The notes under the pieces were generated by a model, which was given only the letters and a program-made list of their open reading frames with translations, was not told the DNA's origin and searched no databases. The translations under genes were made by a program, and so were the position numbers. This document shows positions 7,630-15,642 of a stretch of DNA of 36,045 nt, piece by piece. Positions within the stretch are counted from its first letter, which is position 1, and each line of letters begins with the position of its first letter. Location: positions 3,210,364 to 3,246,408 of the forward strand of contig NZ_JXCJ01000001.1 in the NCBI RefSeq assembly GCF_000832015.1, read 5' to 3'. This stretch comes from Gilvimarinus agarilyticus (GTDB taxonomy: Bacteria; Pseudomonadota; Gammaproteobacteria; Pseudomonadales; Cellvibrionaceae).

Positions 7630-9432
7630 ATGCAAACAACCGGATGGACACTGACAGATTGGCGCACAGCCTACTCAGAAGACAATGTATCCCCCAAGGA
7701 GCTGCTCACATCGTTAGTAGCTGGGCTGGATGCCAGTGATCCCGCATGGACTCATATCGTCAGCCCAGCTGAGCTAACCCGTCAGCTCGACACCCTGGAG
7801 GGTAAGTCCGTGGTTGACCTACCCTTGTACGGCGTCCCTTTTGCGGTTAAAGACAACATTGATGTGGCCGGCTTACCCACCAGTGCCGCCTGCCCCTCTT
7901 ACGCTTACGAGGCTCGTATTAGCGCAACCACCGTCGCCCGCTTAACCGAGGCCGGCGCCATTGTCATTGGTAAAACTAACCTCGATCAGTTTGCCACCGG
8001 CTTGGTGGGTACACGCTCGCCCTACGGTGCGGTGCCCAACAGCGTTAATCCCGATTATGTATCCGGTGGTTCAAGCTCCGGCTCGGCCGTTGTGGTCGCT
8101 CGTGGCATCGTGCCTTTTAGTTTAGGCACCGATACTGCGGGCTCAGGCCGGGTTCCGGCGGGCTTTAACAACATTGTTGGCCTAAAACCAACCAAAGGTC
8201 GCTTTAGCACCCGCGGAGTCGTCCCGGCGTGCCGCAGTATCGACTGCGTCTCGGTATTTGCCCTTGGGGTGAGCGACGCTACCGCCATCGCCCAACAGCT
8301 CGAAGCCTTTGATCCAAAAGATGCGTATTCGCGCAGGCCCTCGGTTAGCGTGCAAACCCATGTATTTGGCAACGCGCCGACACTCGCGATTCCCTCCCAC
8401 ATCGACTGGTGCGGTGATGACGCCCAGCGCGAGGCTTGGTTAACGGCGCTCGAAGATTTGAGCGCGAGCGGAGCCAAAATTATCACCATGGATTTTGCGC
8501 CCATGCAGGCGCTGGCGCAGCTTTTGTACGGGGGGGCCTGGGTCGCCGAGCGCGGCGCCGCCGTGGGAGACTTTATCGCCAAACAGTCACCGGATATTAA
8601 CCCGGTGGTCGGCGGCATTATCTCACAGGCCAATAAATTTAGTGCCATCGATGTGTTTAACGCTGAGTACCGCCGCGCCGAACTGGCCCAGGAAATTCAG
8701 GGGTTAATGAATGAGGTGGATGCCTTAGTGGTGCCCACCACTGTGCGGTTTCCGACTCAAGCTGAAGTCGCCGACGACCCCGTGGGCGTTAACAGCCAAC
8801 TCGGCCTGTTTACCAACTTCGTTAACTTAGCCGATTGCGCCGCACTGTCGGTACCGGCCAACAAACGCCGCGACAACCTGCCCTTTGGTATTACGTTTAT
8901 TGCACCCGCCTGGAGCGACAACGCCCTGGCCGAGCTAGGAGCTACCTGGCAGCAACATCAACCCTGGAGCAAAGGCGCGCTGTCACAAGCATTAACGGTT
9001 CAGCCTGCTCAGCCAACCGGTATAGACGAGCAAATGATCCGCATCGCCGTGGTGGGGGCGCACCTTCGCGGTATGCCGTTAAATCACCAGCTTATCAGCC
9101 GCGATGCCCGCTTTATTTGCGAAACCCAAACCGCCGGCGAGTATCGTCTGTACGCCCTAAACAACACTCAGCCGCCCAAGCCCGGCTTGGCACGAGAGTC
9201 CTCGGGCAGCAAGATTGTCGTCGAACTATGGGATATGCCGCTGCATTTGTTTGGCAGCTTTGTCGCCGAAATTCCGGCGCCACTGGGCATTGGCAGCGTG
9301 AGCTTAGCCGACGGCAGCAGCGTGAAAGGGTTTATCTGCGAACCCCAGGGGATTGCTAACGCCACCGACATCACCGAGTACGGCGGCTGGAGAAATTACT
9401 TAAACAGCACCAAGACGGCGGCCAATTCATGA
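7630..9432 (+). CDS. atzF: Allophanate hydrolase
   Basis: This enzyme hydrolyses allophanate to ammonia and CO2, the second step of ATP-dependent urea degradation after urea carboxylase. The 600 residues show the full two-domain layout. An amidase-signature domain (about 1-450) has the Ser-cis-Ser-Lys triad visible as Lys74 (AVKDNID), Ser148 (GGSSSGSA) and Ser172 (GTDTAGSGR). The C-terminal domain (about 470-595) has the family motifs VGAHLRGMPLNHQL, GIGSVSLADGSSVKGF and GGWRNYL. The spacing of the triad matches other amidase-signature enzymes. It lies upstream of urtABCDE behind a sigma-54 promoter. The odd point is that no urea carboxylase gene is next to it, so its substrate must be made by an enzyme encoded elsewhere. 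The symbol is used by family analogy with atzF. Confidence 0.93.
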   Translation: MQTTGWTLTDWRTAYSEDNVSPKELLTSLVAGLDASDPAWTHIVSPAELTRQLDTLEGKSVVDLPLYGVPFAVKDNIDVAGLPTSAACPSYAYEARISATTVARLTEAGAIVIGKTNLDQFATGLVGTRSPYGAVPNSVNPDYVSGGSSSGSAVVVARGIVPFSLGTDTAGSGRVPAGFNNIVGLKPTKGRFSTRGVVPACRSIDCVSVFALGVSDATAIAQQLEAFDPKDAYSRRPSVSVQTHVFGNAPTLAIPSHIDWCGDDAQREAWLTALEDLSASGAKIITMDFAPMQALAQLLYGGAWVAERGAAVGDFIAKQSPDINPVVGGIISQANKFSAIDVFNAEYRRAELAQEIQGLMNEVDALVVPTTVRFPTQAEVADDPVGVNSQLGLFTNFVNLADCAALSVPANKRRDNLPFGITFIAPAWSDNALAELGATWQQHQPWSKGALSQALTVQPAQPTGIDEQMIRIAVVGAHLRGMPLNHQLISRDARFICETQTAGEYRLYALNNTQPPKPGLARESSGSKIVVELWDMPLHLFGSFVAEIPAPLGIGSVSLADGSSVKGFICEPQGIANATDITEYGGWRNYLNSTKTAANS

Positions 9433-9536
9433 TAACAATAAATCGCCCGGTTCACTGAATACCGTTGAATTTTGCCGAAGCTACCTATCGTTTCGGCGGC
9501 ATTAATTTACAGACATTTCGAGTTGTTTCGCTAAGT

Positions 9537-9709
9537 TGGCAATACAAACTGCCCGCTGTGGGAGGCGCTTGTCTGTAGATCCGAAGTCAAAGCTTCGGAG
9601 GAGGCGCGAGATGTATCAAAGCGCCCGTAATAACGCGTTGTCTAGGAATACAACTGGAGCTCACCGCACGCGGTGCTGCTCATCTAACCTCAAGCTATGG
9701 AGATCGACC
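9537..9709 (+). ncRNA. Candidate structured leader of urtA
   Basis: Four consecutive stems can be drawn in the 170 bases before urtA. GGCGCTT (9564-9570) pairs with AAGCGCC (9619-9625) and encloses a perfect TCCGAAG/CTTCGGA hairpin (9580-9599). GTTGT/ACAAC follows (9637-9654), then CACCG/CGGTG with a CACG loop (9662-9675). A near-sigma-54 motif at 9537-9552 would start transcription close to 9564, but its GG-GC spacing is 11 rather than 10. The structure is seen in the sequence; a regulatory RNA role is inference. Confidence 0.4.
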
Positions 9710-11008
9710 ATGATAGTAAAAAAACTGGTAAAAACCGTTGGGGCGTGGGGCCTTGCCTGCGGGATGGGTTTATCCGCGGTAACGACACAAGCCGAAGAAG
9801 ACACCATTAAAGTCGGCGTATTGCACTCGCTATCGGGCACGATGGCGATATCCGAGACCACGCTAAAAGACACCATGCTCATGTTGATTGAAGAGCAAAA
9901 CAAAAAAGGCGGCCTGCTCGGTAAAAAACTCGAGCCCGTGGTGGTGGACCCTGCCTCTAACTGGCCACTGTTTGCCGAAAAAACCCGCGAGTTAATATCG
10001 CAAGAAGGGGTCGATGCGATCTTTGGTTGCTGGACATCCGTTTCGCGCAAATCAGTATTGCCTGTTGTTGAGGAGCTAAACGGCCTGCTGTTTTACCCTG
10101 TGCAATACGAAGGCGAAGAGTCTTCACGCAATGTCTTTTACACCGGTGCCGCTCCAAACCAGCAAGCGATTCCCGCTGTCGATTACCTGATGAAAGACCT
10201 CGAAGTCGAGCGCTGGGTACTGGCCGGTACCGACTATGTGTACCCGCGCACCACCAACAAAATTCTTGCCGCCTATTTAAAATCGAAAGGCGTTAAAGAG
10301 TCCGACATCATGATCAACTACACCCCGTTTGGTCACTCCGACTGGCAGAACATTGTCTCGGACATCAAGCGTTTTGGTAGCGCCGGTAAGAAAACCGCTG
10401 TTGTCTCAACCATTAACGGTGATGCCAATGTGCCTTTCTACCGCGAGCTGGGCAACCAAGGCATTTCGGCTGAGGATATCCCGGTAGTGGCCTTCTCTGT
10501 AGGTGAAGAAGAGCTGTCCGGTATCGACGCCAAGCCTTTGGTTGGCCATATGGCGGCCTGGAACTACTTTATGAGCGTTGAAACTGACGAAAACAGCCAG
10601 TTCATCGACCAGTGGTTAGCGTTTATTGAAAACGACAAGCGCGTTACCAACGACCCGATGGAAGCGCATTACATTGGTTTTAACATGTGGGTAAAAGCGG
10701 TCGAAAAAGCCGGCTCTACCGACTCGGATAAGGTAATTGATGCCATTGTTGGTGTCGAGGTTCCCAACCTGAGCGGCGGCACCAGCAAAATGCTTCCCAA
10801 CCACCACATCACCAAGCCTGTGTTAATTGGTGAGATCCAGGAAGATGGCCAATTCTTAACCGTCTGGGAAACCGATGGTTTAGTGCCTGGCGATGCCTGG
10901 TCTGATTATCTGGAAGGCTCTAAGGATCTTATCTCTGACTGGACCGCACCCATCAGCTGCGGCAACTACAACGAGATGACCAAAAAATGTCTGGGTGCCG
11001 CTGAGTAA
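9710..11008 (+). CDS. urtA: Urea ABC transporter substrate-binding protein UrtA
   Basis: UrtA is the periplasmic receptor of the high-affinity urea importer UrtABCDE. From the ATG at 9710 the product has 432 residues with a signal peptide (about 1-27, ending VTTQA before EEDTIKVG). The mature start IKVGVLHSLSGTMAISE and the segment DAIFGCWTSVSRKSVLPV are hallmarks of UrtA within the branched-chain amino acid/amide binding family. A GGAG site (9699-9702) with 7-base spacing fixes this start. The frame is open further upstream to a TTG at 9536, but that extension is Arg-rich and would bury the signal peptide, so I reject it. A hairpin after the stop separates this gene from urtB. Confidence 0.96.
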   Translation: MIVKKLVKTVGAWGLACGMGLSAVTTQAEEDTIKVGVLHSLSGTMAISETTLKDTMLMLIEEQNKKGGLLGKKLEPVVVDPASNWPLFAEKTRELISQEGVDAIFGCWTSVSRKSVLPVVEELNGLLFYPVQYEGEESSRNVFYTGAAPNQQAIPAVDYLMKDLEVERWVLAGTDYVYPRTTNKILAAYLKSKGVKESDIMINYTPFGHSDWQNIVSDIKRFGSAGKKTAVVSTINGDANVPFYRELGNQGISAEDIPVVAFSVGEEELSGIDAKPLVGHMAAWNYFMSVETDENSQFIDQWLAFIENDKRVTNDPMEAHYIGFNMWVKAVEKAGSTDSDKVIDAIVGVEVPNLSGGTSKMLPNHHITKPVLIGEIQEDGQFLTVWETDGLVPGDAWSDYLEGSKDLISDWTAPISCGNYNEMTKKCLGAAE

Positions 11009-11024
11009 GCAGCACAACAGACAA

Positions 11025-11050
11025 ATCAAGGGTGCTCACGCACCCTTGAT
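11025..11050 (+). terminator. Intercistronic hairpin between urtA and urtB
   Basis: ATCAAGGGTGC (11025-11035) pairs perfectly with GCACCCTTGAT (11040-11050) around a TCAC loop. There is no U-run, so partial termination or protection of the urtA mRNA 3' end is likelier than complete stop. This is a common way to make more binding protein than permease. Confidence 0.65.
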
Positions 11051-11106
11051 GCATAACAACGATAAGCGCTTAACCCGTATTAAGCGCAACAACGCCCTCA
11101 AACACC

Positions 11107-12756
11107 ATGATAGTGACTAATGCCATGTTCAATTTACAGAACTCGGTTCGTGGTTGCCTACGTATTACCTTACTGCTGGCAATAACGCTGGGATCTCTTA
11201 CAAGCCACGCACAAAGCGCTAGCGAAGAGCCCGCCACTTTTAATGACCTCGTCGACCAACTTGCCGAAGGCAGCTTAAGCCGCCGGGGAAAGACCGTTAC
11301 CACCATAGCTGAGCTTAACCACGAGCGCAGTATCGTGGTACTGAATGCCCTGCAAGCGGGAACCCTTAAGGTGACCCGTAACGACCCAAAACAAGTTGTG
11401 ATCGAGCAGGCCGACGACTCCTTAGTGAATGCACAAAGCGGCGCCGTTATTAGTGACGACCTAGGCCGCCTTAAACGTATTCCGATCCACAACAAACTGC
11501 GCAGCCAGCTGCACACTGTGCTGGCTCAGCTGAATCTGGCAAGCCCGGATAAAACCGCCAGACTAAGCGCGGTTAACCGCTTAATTACCGATGGTGGCGA
11601 TGCCAATACCGCCACGCTATTGCAGGCGCTTGTAGCGGACGAAGCAGAAGCGGACGTACGCGACGCCATGCAAACGGCCATCGCCATGTATGACATACAA
11701 AGTGACGATGCCGAGGTGCGTCTTGCGGCGGTTAAAGCGCTGCGCGGATCTTTAATCCCGGAGGTTCGCGGCCCGCTGCTATCACTGGCCGACAACGACC
11801 CCAATCAAAACGTTAAGCTTGAGGCGCAAAGTGCACTCGAATCTATTGAGGGTCGTTTAAAAGTATTTCGCTTTACCGAAAACGTATTTTTTGGCTTAAG
11901 CCTCGGCTCAGTTTTCCTACTCTCGGCCATTGGTCTCGCCATTACGTTTGGCGTGATGGGCGTTATTAATATGGCTCACGGCGAGCTGATGATGATTGGC
12001 GCTTACACCACTTGGGTGATTCAGCAGGCGCTGCCCAACCATATTGGTGCGAGTCTATTTATTGCTATCCCCACGGCTTTTATCGTCGCAGGCTTAGTGG
12101 GCATTGCCATCGAGCGCGGTGTGATTCGCTTTTTGTACGGCCGGCCACTGGAAACCCTGCTGGCCACCTTCGGTATCAGCCTTATCCTGCAACAGGCCGC
12201 CCGCTCGATATTCTCACCGTTAAACCGCGCCGTTAGCCTACCCGAGTGGATGAGTGGCTCGCTGGAAATTAACCCTGCGCTGTCCATCACCTTTAACCGA
12301 CTGTACATTTTAATCTTCGGCCTGATGGTGTTTTTTGCCCTGCTGCTTATCCTTAAAAAAACATCCCTCGGCCTTAAGGTGCGCGCTGTATCGCAAAACC
12401 GCCCCATGGCACGTGCGGTAGGCGTGCGCGCCAGCTGGGTAGACGCACTGACGTTTGGCCTGGGCTCGGGTATTGCCGGCATCGCCGGTGTTGCACTGTC
12501 GCAACTTACTAACGTTGGGCCTAACCTGGGGCAGGCCTACATCATCGATTCTTTTATGGTGGTGGTATTTGGCGGCGTTGGTAACTTGTGGGGCACGCTC
12601 GTCGGCGCCATGGGTATTGGCTTACTCAATAAATTTATGGAGCCCTACGCCGGCGCCGTACTCGCCAAAGTGTTGATTCTCGTCTTGTTGATTCTGTTTA
12701 TACAGAAAAAACCCAAGGGGCTGTTCCCACAAAAAGGACGTGCCGCTGCTGATTAA
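11107..12756 (+). CDS. urtB: Urea ABC transporter permease UrtB
   Basis: UrtB is one of the two membrane permeases of the urea importer, in the LivH class. The product has up to 549 residues. A signal-like N-terminus (ITLLLAITLGSLTSHAQS) is followed by an approximately 220-residue non-membrane region rich in Ala/Leu helices (HEAT-like: DVRDAMQTAIAMYDIQ, EVRLAAVKALRGSL, NVKLEAQSALESI). This extension is characteristic of UrtB and absent from LivH. The permease domain starts at about residue 260 (FFGLSLGSVFLLSAIGLAITFGVMG), includes NMAHGELMMIGAYT and the EAA-like loop VRAVSQNRPMARAVGV. Two ATG codons (11107 and 11125) are possible starts; neither has a clear ribosome site. Confidence 0.95.
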   Translation: MIVTNAMFNLQNSVRGCLRITLLLAITLGSLTSHAQSASEEPATFNDLVDQLAEGSLSRRGKTVTTIAELNHERSIVVLNALQAGTLKVTRNDPKQVVIEQADDSLVNAQSGAVISDDLGRLKRIPIHNKLRSQLHTVLAQLNLASPDKTARLSAVNRLITDGGDANTATLLQALVADEAEADVRDAMQTAIAMYDIQSDDAEVRLAAVKALRGSLIPEVRGPLLSLADNDPNQNVKLEAQSALESIEGRLKVFRFTENVFFGLSLGSVFLLSAIGLAITFGVMGVINMAHGELMMIGAYTTWVIQQALPNHIGASLFIAIPTAFIVAGLVGIAIERGVIRFLYGRPLETLLATFGISLILQQAARSIFSPLNRAVSLPEWMSGSLEINPALSITFNRLYILIFGLMVFFALLLILKKTSLGLKVRAVSQNRPMARAVGVRASWVDALTFGLGSGIAGIAGVALSQLTNVGPNLGQAYIIDSFMVVVFGGVGNLWGTLVGAMGIGLLNKFMEPYAGAVLAKVLILVLLILFIQKKPKGLFPQKGRAAAD

Positions 12757-12840
12757 GTTAGCCCTTGAATAGCCGCTAATGACCCGCGCGATGCAATGTA
12801 AGCGCCGTACACGAGAAACAAACACGAATTGGACAAAATT

Positions 12841-13965
12841 ATGTTAACGCAACGTTTACTAACCAGCGATAAAGGCGGTATGTGGGTACTGGGGATACTC
12901 GCCCTCACCTGCATACTCGTGCCTATCTTAAATCTGGCGGTGCCCGAAAACTCACCGCTTCATGTATCAACCTTTACCGTAACATTACTCGGTAAATTTT
13001 TATGTTATGCCTTACTGGCGTTAGCACTGGATTTAATCTGGGGCTATGCCGGCATTTTATCGCTCGGGCACGGCGCTTTTTTTGCGCTGGGCGGTTATGC
13101 CATGGGCATGTATTTGATGCGTCAAATTGGCGATCGCGGTAAATACGGCGATCCGCTCCTGCCGGACTTTATGGTGTTTTTAAATTGGGATAGTCTGCCC
13201 TGGTATTGGCTTGGGTTTGATATGTTTTGGTTTGCCATGCTGATGGTGATAATGGTGCCTGCGATACTTGCCTGGGTATTCGGCTGGTTGGCGTTTCGCT
13301 CACGGGTTACCGGCGTGTACTTTGCCATTATTACCCAGGCACTCACCTACGCTTTAATGCTGGCGTTTTTCCGCAACGAAATGGGCTTTGGTGGCAACAA
13401 TGGTTTAACCGATTTTAAAGATATACTCGGTTTTTCCATCACCGCTGACTCAACCCGTATCGGTCTGTTTTTAGCCTCGGGCATTATGCTTATCATCGCC
13501 TATCTTGCCTGCCGCTATATCGTGACCTCGCGCATGGGCCGGGTAATCGTTTCTATTCGCGATGCCGAAACGCGCACCCGCTTTTGCGGTTATCAAGTGG
13601 AGTCCTACAAGCTATGGTTGTTTGTCTTCTCGGCGGTTCTGGCGGGTATCGCCGGCGCCCTGTATGTGCCACAAGTAGGTATTATCAACCCGGGTGAGTT
13701 CTCGCCGCTTAACTCCATTGAGCTGGTGGTTTGGGTAGCTACGGGCGGGCGCGGCACGCTGTACGGCGCCATTGTCGGTGCCTTTAGTGTCAACTATGGC
13801 AAGACCATTTTTACCAGCTTTTACCCAGAGGCTTGGCTGTTTCCCTTAGGTTTATTGTTTGTCTTAGTCACACTGGTATTGCCGAAAGGTCTCGTGGGTT
13901 TATTCAGCCGCTTTAAGCGCCACGACAAAAGAAGCGATGACGCCAAACAGGAGGATGCACCATGA
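12841..13965 (+). CDS. urtC: Urea ABC transporter permease UrtC
   Basis: UrtC is the second permease (LivM class) of the urea importer. The product has 374 residues and about 9-10 membrane segments. Family features are LALDLIWGYAGILSLGHGAFFALGGYAMG near residue 60 and the cytoplasmic loop SIRDAETRTRFCGYQVESYK, which contacts the ATPases. The ATG at 12841 is preferred to the in-frame TTG at 12829. The stop codon overlaps the urtD start in an ATGA arrangement, so translation of the two genes is coupled. The stretch between urtB and urtC (84 bp) shows no terminator. Confidence 0.95.
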   Translation: MLTQRLLTSDKGGMWVLGILALTCILVPILNLAVPENSPLHVSTFTVTLLGKFLCYALLALALDLIWGYAGILSLGHGAFFALGGYAMGMYLMRQIGDRGKYGDPLLPDFMVFLNWDSLPWYWLGFDMFWFAMLMVIMVPAILAWVFGWLAFRSRVTGVYFAIITQALTYALMLAFFRNEMGFGGNNGLTDFKDILGFSITADSTRIGLFLASGIMLIIAYLACRYIVTSRMGRVIVSIRDAETRTRFCGYQVESYKLWLFVFSAVLAGIAGALYVPQVGIINPGEFSPLNSIELVVWVATGGRGTLYGAIVGAFSVNYGKTIFTSFYPEAWLFPLGLLFVLVTLVLPKGLVGLFSRFKRHDKRSDDAKQEDAP

Positions 13966-14786
13966 ATCCGTTTAAGCACGCGCGCAACTGGAGCACCCGC
14001 GCCCTACCGGTAAAAGACCCAAACTTCGGCCACGCGGTGGATACCAGTCACGGCCCCATTTTGTACATCGAAGACGTCAACGTCAGTTTTGATGGGTTTA
14101 AAGCACTGAATAACCTCAACCTGTTTATCGATGATGGCGAACTGCGCTGTATTATCGGTCCCAACGGCGCCGGTAAAACCACCATGATGGACGTGATTAC
14201 CGGCAAGACCAAGCCCGATTCGGGCAGTATCTTTTTTGGTCAACAGATTAACCTGCAGCACCTGTCTGAGCATCAGATTTCCCGCGGTGGTATTGGCCGG
14301 AAATTTCAAAAACCCACGGTGTTTGAAGCACTCTCGGTGTATGAAAACTTAGAACTCGCCACCGCCGACGACAAACGCGTGTGGCATATTCTAAGCCACC
14401 AGCTTACGGGCGCGCAGCGCGACAAAATCGATGAAGTGCTCTACACCATCGGCCTGAGTACGCAGGTGCACAACAGCGCCGGCAACTTATCCCACGGGCA
14501 AAAACAATGGTTAGAAATCGGCATGCTGTTGATGCAAAGCCCGCGGGTGTTGCTGGTCGATGAGCCAGTAGCCGGTATGACCGGCGAGGAAACCGAGCGT
14601 ACCGCCGAATTATTAACGTCCCTGGCCGGTAAACACTCGGTCATTGTGGTTGAGCACGATATGGCCTTTGTTCGCTCTATCGCCAAAAAAGTCACGGTGC
14701 TGCACCAGGGCTCAGTATTGGCCGAAGGCACAATGGATCAGGTGCAAAGCAATCCCAAGGTCATTGAGGTGTATTTGGGGGAATAA
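13962..14786 (+). CDS. urtD: Urea ABC transporter ATP-binding protein UrtD
   Basis: UrtD is one of the two cytoplasmic ATPases (LivG class). In the 274 residues the Walker A motif GPNGAGKTT lies at 66-74, the signature LSHGQ at 176-180, Walker B VLLVDEP at 196-202 and the switch His in VVEHDM near 228. The N-terminal extension of about 33 residues before the ABC fold is usual for UrtD. A strong AGGAGG site inside the end of urtC serves the ATG at 13962. The gene is followed by a 121-bp spacer containing a heptameric repeat array before urtE, although the other junction in this part of the operon overlaps. Confidence 0.95.
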   Translation: MNPFKHARNWSTRALPVKDPNFGHAVDTSHGPILYIEDVNVSFDGFKALNNLNLFIDDGELRCIIGPNGAGKTTMMDVITGKTKPDSGSIFFGQQINLQHLSEHQISRGGIGRKFQKPTVFEALSVYENLELATADDKRVWHILSHQLTGAQRDKIDEVLYTIGLSTQVHNSAGNLSHGQKQWLEIGMLLMQSPRVLLVDEPVAGMTGEETERTAELLTSLAGKHSVIVVEHDMAFVRSIAKKVTVLHQGSVLAEGTMDQVQSNPKVIEVYLGE

Positions 14787-14800
14787 TGGTTGGCGATGAA

Positions 14801-14886
14801 GGGAAACGGAGAACGATGGACGGAGAACGAAATACAGACTTCACTTGGCCGTTAACCGTTTTCCGTCAACCGTCCCCCGTTCTCCC
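14801..14886. repeat. Inverted heptameric CCGTNNN repeat array between urtD and urtE
   Basis: The right arm is a run of 7-base units at 14849-14886: CCGTTAA, CCGTTTT, CCGTCAA, CCGTCCC, CCGTTCT and a final CCC. The left arm (14801-14833) carries the opposite-strand units ACGGAGA, ACGATGG, ACGGAGA, ACGAAAT after GGGAA. The arms can pair imperfectly around a loop of about 15 bases. The 7-base period is not a codon multiple, and the array lies entirely between genes. Confidence 0.75.
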
Positions 14887-14907
14887 AACAATAATTGGAG
14901 CAACACA

Positions 14908-15603
14908 GTGCTAAACATACAATCAATTAACCAATACTACGGCCAAAGCCATATCCTCTGGGATCTGGATTTGGAGCTGCCCGAAGGCACCTGCGGCTGC
15001 CTAATTGGCCGCAATGGCGTGGGTAAAACCACTTTACTTAAATGCATTACGGGCTTACTGCCTATTAAAGATGGCAGCATCATCTTTAACGGCAAAGACA
15101 TCAGTAAAACCTCCACCGAAGCTCGCGCCCGCGCTGGCATCGGCTATGTGCCACAGGGCCGCGAGATCTTCCCGCTGCTAACGGTCGAAGAGAACCTAAA
15201 AATATCCCTTGGTGCTCGGCCCGACGGCAAAAGCCATGTGCCCGACTTAATTTACGAGCTGTTTCCGGTACTTAAAGAGATGAAACACCGCCGTGGCGGC
15301 GACTTATCCGGCGGCCAGCAACAACAACTTGCCATTGGCCGCGCGCTGGTACTCGACCCTAAACTGCTAATCTTGGACGAGCCCACCGAAGGCATCCAAC
15401 CTAATGTGGTGCGTGATATCGGCAACGTCATCCGCCGGCTGAACCATGAGTTTGGTTTAACGGTTTTACTGGTGGAACAAAAACTACCCTTTGCCCGTAA
15501 AGTCGCCGACCATTTTTACATTATGGAGCGCGGTAAAGTGGAGGCCACCGGCGCCATCGACCAGCTAAACGACGACTTGGTGCAAAAGTATTTAAGCGTA
15601 TAA
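14908..15603 (+). CDS. urtE: Urea ABC transporter ATP-binding protein UrtE
   Basis: UrtE is the second ATPase (LivF class) of the urea importer. From the GTG at 14908 it has 231 residues: Walker A GRNGVGKTT at 34-42, signature LSGGQQQQLAIG, Walker B LLILDEP, and the UrtE-typical LFPVLKEMKHRRGGDLSGGQ context. TTGGAG (14895-14900), 7 bases upstream, selects the GTG. The frame is open back to 14845, but that extension reads through the repeat array and is not protein-like. A perfect palindrome follows the stop. No urease or urea carboxylase genes follow. Confidence 0.95.
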   Translation: MLNIQSINQYYGQSHILWDLDLELPEGTCGCLIGRNGVGKTTLLKCITGLLPIKDGSIIFNGKDISKTSTEARARAGIGYVPQGREIFPLLTVEENLKISLGARPDGKSHVPDLIYELFPVLKEMKHRRGGDLSGGQQQQLAIGRALVLDPKLLILDEPTEGIQPNVVRDIGNVIRRLNHEFGLTVLLVEQKLPFARKVADHFYIMERGKVEATGAIDQLNDDLVQKYLSV

Positions 15604-15610
15604 CCCCAAA

Positions 15611-15634
15611 GGCGGTGTGTAGCTACACACCGCC
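15611..15634. terminator. Perfect 24-bp palindrome between urtE and a convergent gene
   Basis: GGCGGTGTGTAG is directly followed by its reverse complement CTACACACCGCC. It sits 7 bases after the urtE stop and 8 before the end of the opposing MFS gene, as expected for a shared terminator. Flanking U-runs are weak on both strands. Confidence 0.65.
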
Positions 15635-15642
15635 CACTTACC

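Noticed and set aside
9537-9552. Sigma-54 promoter before urtA (TTGGCAATACAAACTGC)
   Set aside because: The GG and GC are 11 bases apart; sigma-54 promoters need 10. Kept only as a note in the leader entry.
9640-9700. Guanidine-I (ykkC) riboswitch in the urtA leader
   Set aside because: CTAGG and CTGG fragments are present, but the conserved terminal GGGA...AAAAGCCCGGGAGA core is absent.
9536-9709. N-terminal extension of the urtA reading frame
   Set aside because: It starts at TTG, is Arg-rich, reads through the hairpins and would bury the signal peptide; the ATG at 9710 has a GGAG ribosome site.
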